From assembly GCA_039707655.1 (NCBI GenBank), contig CM077666.1, positions 299,982,166-300,046,165 of the forward strand: DNA of 64,000 bases. Reading direction: 5' to 3'. The stretch is from Elymus sibiricus (taxonomy: Eukaryota; Streptophyta; Magnoliopsida; Poales; Poaceae). The notes beneath the pieces were generated by a model that did not search any database, was not told where the DNA came from, and saw only the letters and a program-made list of their open reading frames with translations. The position numbers were made by a program, and so were the translations under genes. Below are positions 34,571-45,960 of this stretch, piece by piece (the stretch's first letter is position 1; the number at the start of each line of letters is the position of its first letter).

Positions 34571-36752
34571 GCTGCCATTGTGGGATCCTCAGCAGCCCCA
34601 ATATTATCCTGGAGGGGCCGACTTCGATCCATGGCCGTAGACCAACTTAGGCCAAAAGCCTAAGCTTGGTGGAGTACGTATTTCTCATCGACATTACATT
34701 CATGTACCACACATTCATTCCAGTTGTGTGTGTTCATCCTCTTTCATTTTATATCCATGTTAGTTTTATTTCCGTCTTCTTCTTGTGTCATTAGAAAACT
34801 TTCAAAAATCCAAAAAATTAGTTGTAGTTTCTTTCTTGTTTAGTTAATTCGTAGTATTAAAAGAAAACCCAAAAAGATTTCTCATTTCTTCTTTTGCTTG
34901 TTGGGAGTTCTCTCGTGTAAATAGTTTTTCTCGCTTTTCATTTTTCTTCTTTAATTTGCTTTCTTCAGAAAAACTAAAAACTCCAAAAACATTTCGGTGT
35001 GTTTCTCTTAATTTCTTTTCTTTTCGTTGAGTCGTCGTAAGGAGAAGACCACGATGAAAATGTTGAGTGGCTCTCATATGCTTTATTGTTGATCTAACGA
35101 AGAGCCACTATTACCTTGTCTTCTCCTTTGAATAAAATGTTGTAGATTCCAGCTTAGTCCACGGCACACTTGCACTATTATTATTATCACATCATTCAGT
35201 CGTGCAAGTGAAAGGCAATAATGACGATATTTGATGAAGTGATTGTGGTGAAGAAAAGCTGGTATGAACTCTTATTGTTTTTGTTTTTGTAAATATGTTT
35301 AGCTCATTATTCATGATTCAACATTATTATGAGTAAACATGTTTGTGATGACAATTAGAGATTATAGTTGCTCATGCCATGCTTAAATAGCTAGGAGTGG
35401 ATAATGATTTATCTTGAGTGTCAACATGCATTAAAATGGTTGTGATCTAGTATGTTAGTATGGTATCTTCCTCTGAACAATTCAAGTGGATTGACTTGAC
35501 ACATGTTCACACATGTAGTTGATTCAAAACCAACATAGCCTCCACGATATTTATGTTCATGGTGTTTATATCCTACTCATGCTCGTATTCAGTGTTAATT
35601 ATTCTCAATGCATGATTATGACCGTTTTCGCTCTCTAGTTGGTCGCTTCTCAATCTATTTGCTAGCCTTCGCCTGTACTAAGCGGGAATGCTGTTTGTGC
35701 ATCCACAATCCTTAAACCAAAGTTGTTCCAGATGAGTCCACTATATCTACCTATATGCGGTATTACTCTGCCGTTCCAAGTAAATTTGCATGTGCCACCT
35801 CTAATCATTCAAATAAACACCTGTTTTGTGTGCCCGTACCGCTCATGGAGCGACAGGGGGCGGTCAATATCTTCCATGCTAAGCGGGTTATTCTCAGATG
35901 AGTGTTTATTCACTTGTCATTGCACGAGAGAGGCTGGTAATTGGGATGCCCAGTCCTGTAATCAAAATAAAAAATATAATAAAACAAACTCCCCCGGAAA
36001 TTTGATCGTTTGTAGGGCACCCGTGAATTCGGCTAGCCATGGCTTGTGTTGGTATGGTGGAGGGGGAGTAAACTTTACCTTTCCGCTTGGGAACCGTCTA
36101 TAATGTGTTTAGCATGGAAGATATTGAAAATCCTCGGTCGTGACGTTGACAGGAAAGGCATACCTCTCAAAATTGTATTCATCTCTGTTTTAAGCTTCGA
36201 GCTCTGGCACCTCTGCAAATCCATGCTTCCCTCTGCGAAGGGCCTATCTATTTACTTTTATGTTATTTTACTTTTATTATTGAGTCATCACCTTCTCATT
36301 CGAGCACCAGTTGGAGAGCACTATTGCCATTTTTATGCATTGAGTATAGTTAATATTGGGTGTGGCATGACTGGATCTCTCCTACCATGAATTACAATAT
36401 CTAGTCGTTACTTGAACTTCAGAGGTGCGCTGCATTTATGTTTTGCAGTCTTAGAAAGGGCTAGCGAGATACCATGCTATCATATTACATAATGATTGTT
36501 TTGACAAATTGTTGGCATCCGAGATATCTTATTATTGCTCGCTAGTTGGTTATGTTATTGACATGAGTAAATGTGGCACCTAAGTGTTATCGTTCATATG
36601 GTTAGTTCATAATCTTTGCTGAAAACTTGGATGCTAGTTAAGTATATATACAGATAACAAGAACAAAAGAGTTTGTAAAAGTTTTTCTTTATCACTTTCA
36701 GTTTGTCAACTGAATTGCTTGAGGACAAGCAATGAGTTAAGCTTGGGGGAGT
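34571..36752 (+). other. 3' non-coding region and polypurine tract of the Athila-like element
   Basis: About 2.2 kb without a credible gene. The reading frames here (for example 35723-36103) show no domain and no codon structure. The polypurine tract AAGCTTGGGGGAGT (36739-36752) lies directly against the 3' LTR, in the form usual for Athila-type grass elements. Confidence 0.8.
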
Positions 36753-38170
36753 TGATACTTCCCAAACGTATCTACTTTTCCAAACACTTTTGCTCTTGTT
36801 TTGGACTCTAATTTGCATGATTTTAATGGAACTAACCCGGACTGACGCTGTTTTCAGCAGAATTGCCATGGTGTTATTTTTGTGCAAAAATAAAAGTTCT
36901 CGGATTTACCTGAAAATTTATGGAGAATTATTTTAGAATATATAAAAAATATTGGCGAAGAGATCTACTGGAGGGGAGCCGCCCGGGGGCCACAAGCCCA
37001 GGGGCGCGCCTACCCCCCAGGGCGCACCCCCAGGCTTGTGGCCCCCTGGAAACTCCGCTTGACCTAATTCCAATGCTATATATACCTATTCATGGAGAAA
37101 AAAATCAGAGAGAAAGAATCATCGCGTTTTACGATACGGAGCCGCCGCCACCTCCTGTTCTTCATTGGGAGGGCTGATCTGGAGTCCGTTCGGGGCTCCG
37201 AAGAGGGGGATTCGACGCCGTCGTCATCATCAACCATCCTCCATCACCAATTTCATGATGCTCACCACCGGGTGTGAGTAATTTCTTCGTAGGCTTGCTG
37301 GACAGTGATGGGTTGAATGAGATTTATCATGTAATCGAGTAAGTTTTGTTAGGGCTTGATCCATAGTATCCACTATGTTCTGAGATTGATGTTGCTATGA
37401 GTTTGCTATGCTTAATGCTTGTCACTAGGGCCCGAGTGCCATGATTTCAGATCTGAACCCTTTATGTTTTCATGAATATATTTGTGTTCTTGATCATGTC
37501 TTGCAAGTTGTATGCACCTATTACGTGTTATGATCCGCATACCCCAAGGTGACAATAATTGGGATTCTTTCCGGTGATTACCGTAGTTTGAGGAGTTCAT
37601 GTATTCACTAAGTGCTAATGCTTTGTTCCAGTTCTCTATTAAACGGAGGCCTTAATATCCCTTAGATTTCCTTATGGACCCCGCTGCCACGGGAGGGTAG
37701 GACAAAAGATGTCATGCAAGTTCTTACTATAAGCACGTATGACTATATAAGGAATACATGCCTACATTACATTGATGAATTGGAGCTATTGTGTATCGCT
37801 CTAGGTTGTGACTGTTATATGATGAATGTCATCCAACACAATTATCCATCACCAATCCAATGCCTACGCTTTTCTCATATTGGTTTTTGCTAAGTTACTC
37901 TGTTGCTGCTGCTGTTACAATCACTACAAAACTGCTACTGATACTGTCTTTGTTACTATTGTTACAGTTACTATTGCTATTAAAATTATCATACTACTGT
38001 GCTACTAAACACTTTGCTACAGATATTTAGTTCTCCAGGTGTGGTTGAATTGACAACTCAACTGCTAATACTCGCAAATATTCTTTGGCTCCCCTTGTGT
38101 TGAATCAATAAATTTGGATGACATACTACCCTCGAAGACTGTCGCGATCCCCTATACTTGTGGGTTATCA
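36753..38170 (+). repeat. 3' LTR of the Athila-like element
   Basis: A direct repeat of 24453-25855, starting TGATACTTCCC (one change from the 5' copy) and ending GGTTATCA. The GC-rich hairpin region is at about 36984-37049 and is longer than in the 5' LTR because of an inserted CTACCCCCCAGGGCG-like segment. The TATA box is at 37076-37086. It is followed by the duplication CAAAG. Confidence 0.95.
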
Positions 38171-38826
38171 CAAAGTCATAGCAACATCAATCTCAAAACA
38201 TAGTGTATACTAGGGATCAAGCCTTAACAAATTGACTTGATTACATGACGAATCTCATCCATCTCCACCTATCTCCAGTATGCCTATGATGAAATTACTC
38301 ACTCCCGGTGGTGAGCATCATGAGGTTGTTGATGAAGAAGGGTTGTTCATGACGACGGTGACGAATTGCCCTCTCCGGAGCCCCGAACAGACTCCAGATC
38401 AGGCCTCTCGACAAAGAACAGGAGGTGGTGGCGGTTCCTTATTGTAAAACGCGATGAAACTTTCTCTCCGATTTTTTTCTCGGGAAGACAGTACTTATGG
38501 ACTTGGAGGTAGGGCAAACGGAGGCTCCAGGGGCCCACAAGCTCAGGTGGCTCTCCTTGGGGGGCGCCACCAGAGCTTGTGGCTCTGTGGTGGCCCCCCT
38601 CCAGCAGATCTTTTCGCCAGTATCTTTTTATATATTCTGAAATAATTCTCCGTAAATTTTGATCCAATTCCGAGAACTTTTTATTTCTGCATAAAAACAA
38701 CACCAAGGTAGTTCTGCTGAAAACAGCGTCAGTCGGGGTTAGTTTCATTCAAATCATGCAAATTAGAGTCCAAAACAAGTGCAAAAGTGTTTGGAAAAGT
38801 AGATACGTTGGAGACGTATTAATCAT

Positions 38827-39525
38827 CCTACCAAGTGGTTTAAATGGCTTCCGTTGTGTGAGTACTGGTACAATACCAACTGGCATTCAACCATGGATAA
38901 AACCCCCTTTGAGATCATCTATGGTCATTCCCCCAGGCACTTTGGCATTGCACCTGATTGTGCCATTGCTTCTGAAGATCTGTCTCAGTGGTTGGAGCAG
39001 AGACAAGTGATATTCAGTTTAGTCAAACAGCAGCTCTTGTGTGTCCAATAACGAATGAAAATGCAAGCATACAAGCACCTTACTGAAAGGGTTTGCTGTG
39101 GGTGATTTAGTTTTCTTGAAGCTCCAGCCCTACATCCAAGCATCAGTGGCCCCTCGCGCCAATCACAAGCTTGCATTTTTTTGGCTCGTACACAATCCTG
39201 GAGCGAGTGAAGTTGCTTATCATTTGGATATGCCAGCATCGAGCAAAGTTCATCATGTTTTCCATGTCTCACTGCTTCGTCGAGTTCTCAAACCGGGTCA
39301 TCAAGTTATTCCATCACTGTCAACACCTGAAGCCAATCTGCAAGTTGCTGGGAAAATCCTGTAGCAACGAGTGGTCCATCGTGGAGTTAAGAAACTTCTT
39401 CAAGTGCTTATCCAGTGTTCTGATGGTACACCTGAATTGGCTACGTGGGAAGACTTGGAGACGCTCAAGCAGTTGTTTCCCCATGCACCGACTTGGGGGC
39501 AAGCCGCATCTCGTCCGGGAGGGAT
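38827..39525 (+). pseudogene. Chromovirus integrase end and chromodomain
   Basis: The integrase continues with NTNWHSTMDKTPFEIIYGH, then GDLVFLKLQPY, then HHVFHVSLLRRVLKPG. A chromodomain-like region follows (VHRGVKKLLQVLIQCSDG, TWEDLETLKQLFP), which in chromoviruses reads histone marks or binds chromatin to guide insertion. Frameshifts near 38935 and 39175 and a stop at 39363 make it a pseudogene. The polypurine tract CCGGGAGGGA (39515-39524) ends it. Confidence 0.88.
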
Positions 39526-39813
39526 TGTCAGCAGCAACAAGGAGCGAGCGCGGGAAGATGATGAAACCAATTCAAATGGAAGGCCCATGCGCAAGCCTCA
39601 CCTGCCCACTCGGCTTGCAGGCCCGTAATGGGCCTTGGGCCATGTAACTGTATAAGTACCCTCTCTCTGTCTGTCGATAGCTGGCGGTGGCAAACAGCTA
39701 GTTGGCCGGATAGGATAGCGTGATTGTCTTACACCTCTCATTCCCCTCGCCCGAAACACATCTCGTTGTACCTCGAATTCAAATTCATGGTGAAATAGAT
39801 AGAGATCCTTACA
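39526..39813 (+). repeat. 3' LTR of the chromovirus
   Basis: 288 bp, starting TGTCAGCAGC directly after the polypurine tract and ending GATCCTTACA. A TATA-like TGTATAAGTACC is at about 39649. The 5' LTR is outside the window, so identity of the pair and the target duplication cannot be checked. Confidence 0.82.
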
Positions 39814-40349
39814 GAATACTGCTCCTGACTAATCTTGTGCAACCTTGCATTGCAGAAAACTCTGGAATTTAAACATTTTTGCAGAAGTACAATGATATTG
39901 GTGCCCAACGAGCTATGCCAAACGCAACTTACATTGTTTACAAACAAGCCAAAAAAATGAAGATTGTTTACAAACTAACCTACCTCTGGTAGGCGCGCGC
40001 ACACACTCATACACACACACGCTCGATCGGCCTTAATTGTGCCATATGCCCGTATCACCAACAGCGAGCACGCAATACAAGGAGAAGACTAGACAGACGG
40101 AGGGAGAGATGGTGAAGAAACAAGTGGTGAAGTTGGCCGGTCTACATTCGCACGGAAGTAAATTACCAAAGATTATGACAAAATTTCTTGGATCTATGCC
40201 CAATTCATTTTCTCACCATCCAGCCAACACTAGTGAGCACACGTATCTGTGATCATCTCTTTTGCTACCAAGTACCGACCAGGCATCACAGACAACCATG
40301 TGTAGGAAGCAAGAACAGCATTAGTGATACATGCGCGGCTAAACTAAAC
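39814..40349 (+). other. Unclassified flank with a short AC/CA microsatellite
   Basis: No gene or known element is visible. A purine-pyrimidine run (GCGCGCGCACACACTC then CACACACAC) lies at 39993-40021. This is the sequence to the right of the chromovirus and to the left of the LINE remnant. Confidence 0.5.
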
Positions 40350-41185
40350 AATGATGGGGCGGAGGCCAATCCTCCATGGTGAAATGATGAGAGGACTCTT
40401 TTGGAATATGCGGCGTTTCTGTAGGCTTGACAGACGACATTGGTTTATCGACTATATCCACAGAGAGAAGGTCGCTTTCACTGGCCTGCAGGAAACAATT
40501 AGAACGTCATTTATTTCTTTGGAGATGAATAATTTAGAAGGGGCCACCAACTTCAGTTAGGAGTGGATACCGGCAAGGGGCAGGTCCGGTGGTCTACTAC
40601 TTGGTATTTATAACGAGGTATTTCAAGTATAGCTTCCCATCGTGGGGATTTTTTCATTAGCTTGGACATGATTCAGCGTAATAATGGGTTTAAGTGGGAG
40701 CTTATGGTTGTGTATGAACTAGTGGACCACTCCCGGTCTAGGACAATCCTTGAGAAACCCCATCATCTTGACGCTAAGGCGGCCAGTTCGATTGTCATTG
40801 CTGTAGATTTTAACCTTGTGAGGGTACTACAGGCTAAGAGCAACCACCTAGTTAATCTAGGTCTCATAGATCTTTTTCAATGATTGGGTGGTGGGTCTGG
40901 AGCTATTGGACTTGCAATGGAGTGGGGTGAGGTTTACGTGGACCAATAATCAGTTAGACCTTCTTAGGTGTGGTCTTGACAGATTTATCGTCTCGAGCTA
41001 GTAGGAAAGGCCGTTCCGATCATGTTCACTTGTTGTGGAGTTGTGATTGGGATCTGATCACCGTTGTTTGATACTCTCGTCTAGGGAAGAGGCTCGCGTT
41101 CCTCCCCAGAGGTTTTTCTTCGAGAAACAATAGATCATCCAACCTGGTTTTGCCCATCGTGTGGTGGTGGTGTGGCATAGCGCAC
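40350..41185 (+). pseudogene. LINE (non-LTR retrotransposon) endonuclease remnant, first part
   Basis: The translation in shifting frames gives FWNMRRFCRLDRR, VAFTGLQETI (with the catalytic Glu of the APE-type endonuclease) and RSGGLLLGIYNEVFQV; later FTWTNNQ, CGLDRFIV, GSDH and FFFEKQ. This order matches plant L1-type endonucleases, which nick target DNA before reverse transcription. It is heavily broken by stops. The LTR element at 41186 interrupts it, and the linker region resumes at 45438. Confidence 0.75.
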
Positions 41186-42693
41186 TGATACGTCTCCGAC
41201 GTATCTATAATTTTTGATTGTTTCATGCTATTATATTATCATTCTTAGATACTTTTTATGCAATTTTATATCAATTTTTGGGACTAACCTGTTAACTCAG
41301 TGCCCAGTGTCAGTTGCCGTTTTTTGCTTATTTTTGGTTTTACAGAAAATCTATACCAAACGGAGTCCAAACGCTACAAAACTTTTTGACAATTTTTGTC
41401 TGGACATTAGAGACCCTAGAAGCTTTGGGGGTGGACCAGAAGACCTACGAGGAGACGATAAGACAATAGGGCGTGCCTTGGGGGGTAGGCGTGCCCTGAT
41501 GTCTTGTTGGCCCCTCGTGGCTCCTTCTGACCTAGTTCTAGCGCTATAAATTCCCAAATATTCCAAAACCCCCAGAGAGCCACCCGAAACAATTTTTCCG
41601 CCGCCGCAAGTCTCAGTTCTTCCGCGATCCCATCTGGAGGCCTTTTCCGGTAATTTGCCGGAGGGGGAATCGATCACGGAGGTCTTCTACATCAACCTTG
41701 CTGCACCTCTGATGATGTGTGAGTAGTCCACCACAGACCTACGGGTCCATAGTGATTAGCTAGATGTTTTTTTCTCTCTCTTTGATCTTCAATACAATGT
41801 TCTCTTCGGAGATCGATCCGATGTAATCTTCTTTTGCGGTGTGTTTGTTGGGATCCGATGAATTGTGAGTCTTTTCTGAACTTATTATGTATGATTGTTA
41901 TAGCTATGTAATGCTTTCCAATCTATGGGTTTTCTTTGGCCAAGTTGATTCGTTGATCTTCAGTGGAAGTGGTGCATAGTAGTAGGTTCAATCTTGCGGT
42001 GTCCTCACCCAGTGACAGTAGGGGTAGCGAGGCACGTATTTGTATTGTTGCTACTAAGGGTAAAATGAGGGGGTTTAATCATATTGCTTGGTTTTATTCT
42101 ATCTACATTATGTCATCTTGCTTAAAGCGTTACTCTGTTTGTCATGAACTTAATACCATAGATGCAGGAAGGAGTCGGTCGATTGGTGGAGTAATAATAG
42201 TAGATGCAGGCAGGAGTCAGTCTACTTGTCACGGACGTAATGCTGATATACATGATCATGCCATGAATATCGTCATAACTATGTGCTTTTCTATCAATTG
42301 CCCAATAGTAATTTGTCTACCCACTGTATGCTATTTTTATGAGACGGATGCCTCTAGTGAAGACTATGGCCCCCGGGTCTATTTTAATCATATTACAAAA
42401 ACCAAAAATACCTTGCTGCAATTTTATTTATTTTTATTTAATTTGCAATTTATCTATCTACCACTACCAGATTTAATCCTTGCAATTAACGAGTACAATG
42501 GGATTGCCAACCCTCTTGCCCGCGTTGGGTGCAAGTATTTGCTCTTGTGTGTGCAGGTACTGTTGACCGGTGTTTGCGTGGCTCTCCTATTGGTTCGATA
42601 ATCTTGGTTCTCTACTGAGGTAAATACTTATCCGCTACTATATTGCTTCACCATTCCTCTTCGGGGAAAATCCAACGCAACTCATAAGTAGCA
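41186..42693 (+). repeat. 5' LTR of the non-autonomous element
   Basis: 1508 bp. A TATA-like CTATAAATT lies at 41544-41552. The downstream part (41560-42690) recurs at 44250-45437 with good identity. The ORFs inside (for example 41963-42601) are repeated in the 3' LTR with stops and are not genes. Confidence 0.92.
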
Positions 42694-42700
42694 GAAAGAA

Positions 42701-42722
42701 TTTCTAGCGTCGTTGCCTGGGA
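42701..42722 (+). other. Primer binding site of the non-autonomous element
   Basis: CTAGCGTCGTTGCCTGGGA (starting at 42704) is a degenerate match to TGGCGCCGTTGCCGGGGA, the tRNA-Asp-type site. It begins about ten bases after the LTR end. Confidence 0.7.
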
Positions 42723-42915
42723 GACATCATCAAACACTTACAGGTTCCTACATTCACATTATCATTTACTCACTCTAGTTTTTATTTTCCTTTATTTTCT
42801 TTTATTAGTCTCATTAAAAAAACAAAAATACCAAAAATATTTTGTGTGATATCTTTACTTGTGCTGCCATGTGCCTTCTATTTGCTTGCATCTTCGCTTG
42901 CTAAAAATTATTGAT

Positions 42916-43755
42916 ATGGATCCTCATCCACTTGCTAATCTTTTCAAACAATCCAATTATGATGAACCAATTGCTAGTGAGTTGAGTGCACTTGATTATC
43001 GTTATGAAGTTTTGCTTGAAAATCGTGAATCTGCAAAATTGTGATGAAGTGTTAAAAGAAGAAATTTATAAAGTGATTCATGATAGCTCCTCGAATAAAA
43101 AGCATGATTGCAATTATGTTATTATAAATTCTATTAATGTCAATTGTGATAATGATATGCAAAGCAACAAGCTTGGGGATGATAATTCTGTTATGTCCAC
43201 TACTTATTGCAATGGTCATGATTGGGGTGATAATGCTTCTTATGATCTTGAAAATTTATTTAAGCCTCATGATGAATATGTCATTGATAATAATGTTTGC
43301 AATAATATTGAAAGTGGGTTTGGAAGAGTGTAAACTTCAGGTAAAAAGAATCCCACATATTTGGAGTGTTCAATCTTATGAAATTTTTGATAAAAGTGGG
43401 TTTGGAGAGGTCATGACTTTAGTTAATATTAATCCCACTATCTTGGAAGATTATAAAAATTTATGCATGTGGATCATAAAAATAATATTGTTTATGATAG
43501 CTATATTGTTGAATTTGAATATGATGTAATTATTATGAGAGAGGAAAATATGGTTATAGGAATTTTCATGTTACTAAATTACCTTTCTTTGTGTTGAAAT
43601 TGTTAATGCTTCACTCTTCCTATTTGCATATGCTACATATTGCTTGTCTTGATAGTTTGTTTTCCTATAAAATGCCTATGCATAGGAAGAGGGTTAGACT
43701 TAAATGTGTTAATTACATGCTATATGATGCTCCCTTTGTGCTTTAATTCTTGTCT
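42916..43755 (+). pseudogene. Degenerate internal ORF of the non-autonomous element
   Basis: It starts MDPHPLANLFKQSNYDEP at 42916 and runs about 43 codons to a stop at 43042-43044. It continues in a second frame (CNGHDWGDN, DLENLFKPHDEYVIDNN) to 43333 and then in another (SYEIFDKSGFGEV), petering out near 43740. The protein is acidic and Asn/Asp-rich with no domain I can name; by position it is gag-like. I recall similar hypothetical proteins being common in wheat annotation, but I cannot verify that here. Three or more breaks. Confidence 0.65.
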
Positions 43756-44237
43756 TTTATGTGAGCATCATTAATATCCCAAGCCTATCTTAATGGCTAT
43801 AAAGAAAGAGCTTGTTGGGAGACAACACAATAGTTTCTGTTTTTGTGTGATGACACAATTATTTCTACTATAATTATTTTGTTTTTATCTTTTAATTAGT
43901 GTTTGTGCCAAGTAATGCCATTGGGATGATTTGAATGATGGTATAATTGATGCTATTTGAAAATAGAAAGTTTTGTGCCCAGTATTTGATTTTAAAATTT
44001 TCATTGGAACGTTAGAAAAATCTAAAGTTTTTACACAGTATTGTGATACAATTTTTTTTACGTTGTCCTAAGTTTTCAGAATTTTTGGAGTTACAGAAGT
44101 ATGGATAAATATTCTGTCATTACGTACTGTTCTGTTTTAGACAGATTCTGTTTTTCTTGCATAGTGTGCTTGTTTCAATGATGCTATGGATTAGTCGGGG
44201 GGTATAAGTCATGGAGAAGTACCTAAAGTGGACGATT

Positions 44238-45437
44238 GATTTAATTCCAACGCTATAAATTCCCAAATATTCCAAAACCCCCAGAGCGCCACCCGAAACA
44301 ATTTATCTGCCGCCGCAAGTCTTTGTTCTTCCACGATCCCATCTGGAGGCCTTTTCCGTTAATCTGTCGGAGGGGGAATCGATCACGGAGGTCTTCTACA
44401 TCAACCTTGCTGCACCTCCGATGACATGTGAGTAGTCCACCATAGACCTACGGGTCCATAGTGATTAGCTAGATGGCTTTTCTCTCTCTCTTTGATCTTC
44501 AATACAATGTTCTCTTCGGAGATCGATCCGATGTAATCTTCATTTGCGGTGTGTTTGTTGGGATCCGATGAATTGTGGGTTTATGATTTGAATATTCATT
44601 GAAAGTAATTGAGTCTTTTCTAAACTTTATTATGTATGATTGTTATAGCTATGTAATGCTTTCCGATCTATGGGTTTTCTTTGGCCTAGTTGATTCGTTG
44701 ATCTTCAGTGGAAGTGGTGCATAGTAGTAGGTTCAATCTTGCGGTGTCCTCACCCAGTGACAGCAGGGGTAGCGAGGCATGTATTTGTATTGTCGCTACT
44801 AAGGGTAAAACGATGGGGTTTAATCATATTGCTTGGTTTCATTCTATCTACATTATGTCATCTTGCTTAAAGCGTTACTCTGTTTGTTATGAACTTAATT
44901 CCATAGATGCATTCAGGAGTCAGTAGATTGGTAGAGTAATAGTAGTAGACGCGGGAAGGAGTCGGTCTACTTGTCACGGACGTAGTGCCTATATACATGA
45001 TCATGCCATGAATATCGTCATAACTATGCGCTTTTCTATCAATTGCCCAACAACAATTTGTCTACCCACCATATGCTATTTTTATGAGAGAGATGACTCT
45101 AGTGAAAACTATGGCCCCCCGGTCTATTTTAATCACATTACAAAAACTAAAAATACCTTGCTGCAATTTTCTTTATTTCTATTTACTTTGCAATTTATCT
45201 ATCTACCACTACCATATTTAATCCTTGCAACAAACGAGTACAAGGGGATTGACAACCCTCTTGCCCACGTTGGGTGCAAGTATTTGCTCTTGTGTGCAGG
45301 TACTGTTGACGGGTGTTTGCGTGGTTCTCCTATTGGTTTGATAACCTTGGTTCTCTACTGAGGGAAATACTTATCCGCTACTATATTGCTTCACCCTTCC
45401 TCTTCGGGGAAAATCCCAATGCAGCTCAGAAGTAGCA
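44238..45437 (+). repeat. 3' LTR of the non-autonomous element, first 345 bp missing
   Basis: Homology to the 5' LTR starts at about TTAATTCCAACGCTATAAAT (44234-44254) and runs to AAGTAGCA at 45437. The LTR start, the polypurine tract and the sequence before the TATA box are missing. What precedes it is internal sequence with GGATTAGTCGGGGGG, so a deletion spans the internal/LTR junction. The TATA box is retained. Confidence 0.82.
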
Positions 45438-45960
45438 GGCACATGGGCAACCCCTCATCGGTATGGACCTTCATGTGATGTGGTGGATGCTTGGCAAAAT
45501 TGCATCAGACGGCCGAGGCAGCATCTGCAGGGTTGGGGTGCTAATTTAGGAAGCACCATGAGGACCAGAAATGAGGCGTTAGTAGCCGAGGTGGAGGCTT
45601 TAGATTACAAGGCTGGTTTGTTTGGCCTGTCGTGGACGGAATAGGCCCATAGATACTATATTGAGGACGAGTTAGTTTACTTTGCCACATGTGAAGAGCT
45701 CTATTTGCAGTAGAGGGGTAGAGAAATGGATTTTCGAGGGCAACACGAATACGCCCTTCCTTCGTGCGTGAGAGTTGGTCATTTCTGACTGTGTCAAGCT
45801 TAGACTCCATATATATGGATTTTATAGGGATCTTCTTCGGGTTTTCCCAGTCGGGAGGTACCAACATCTCGGCACTTGCGTGGGTGATGAGGGGAGCCAG
45901 AGCTATGTGTCGCCCATACCGATTCCTATTAGGAATCTCCTACAGTGTGTGGCTATCGGG
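45438..45960 (+). pseudogene. LINE remnant, linker between endonuclease and RT
   Basis: After the LTR element the LINE continues: QHLQGWGANLG, NEALVAEVEALDYKA, RYYIEDELVYFATCEELY and later HIYGFYRDLL. These are the conserved linker motifs (GWG, E-E-YW-Q, FY..L) just upstream of RT in plant L1 elements. It ends before the RT palm, where AT-rich unclassified sequence begins. Several stops; it matches the same element as 40350-41185. Confidence 0.72.

Larger units (their letters stand above)
24453..38170 (+). mobile_element. Athila-type Gypsy element lacking RT, RNase H and integrase
   Basis: LTRs of 1403 and 1418 bp are flanked by the perfect duplication CAAAG (24448-24452 and 38171-38175). 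The primer site resembles tRNA-Asp, as in Athila-type plant Gypsy elements. Internally there are gag, a retropepsin region, a long non-coding block and a second ORF, but no RT, RNase H or integrase anywhere. It would therefore need another element's enzymes. A 4.1 kb solo LTR splits gag (26385-30516). It is inserted in a solo LTR of its own family. Confidence 0.93.
23689..38821 (-). mobile_element. Solo LTR of an Athila-like family, minus strand, split by a full element
   Basis: Left part 23689-24452 and right part 38176-38821 together make about 1.41 kb. Read in reverse they match the LTRs at 24453-25855 and 36753-38170. The outside is flanked by ATCAT on both sides (23684-23688 and 38822-38826), and the interrupted integrase frame of the chromovirus continues across this site. 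A solo LTR arises by recombination between the two LTRs of one element. The complete Athila-like element sits in it at 24453-38170. Confidence 0.92.
20879..39813 (+). mobile_element. Chromovirus (Ty3/gypsy) 3' half, host of several insertions
   Basis: RT, RNase H, integrase and a chromodomain in gypsy order are followed by a short LTR of 288 bp. A chromodomain plus very short LTRs fits the Reina-type chromoviruses. The 5' half (LTR, gag, protease, start of RT) must lie left of Sirevirus A, outside the window. Insertions: Sirevirus A before 20879, an unidentified 0.9 kb segment (21334-22225), and a solo LTR with nested elements (23689-38821). The coding frame carries several stops and frameshifts. 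It is the oldest layer of the nest. Confidence 0.9.
41186..45437 (+). mobile_element. Non-autonomous Gypsy-like LTR element, 3' LTR truncated at its left end
   Basis: The 5' LTR starts TGATACGTCTCC and ends AAGTAGCA. A tRNA-Asp-like primer site follows. Internally there is about 1.5 kb with only a short degenerate reading frame and no enzyme domains. The 3' LTR lacks its first roughly 345 bp. The flanks are CGCAC (41181-41185) and GGCAC (45438-45442), a target duplication with one mismatch, inside the LINE remnant whose coding sequence continues on the far side. The minus-strand solo LTR at 58382-59951 belongs to the same family. Confidence 0.85.

Noticed and set aside
39993..40021. Z-DNA or regulatory element
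   Set aside because: A short alternating purine-pyrimidine microsatellite with no supporting context.
41963..42601. 212-codon ORF
   Set aside because: Lies within an LTR; the copy in the 3' LTR is interrupted by stops.
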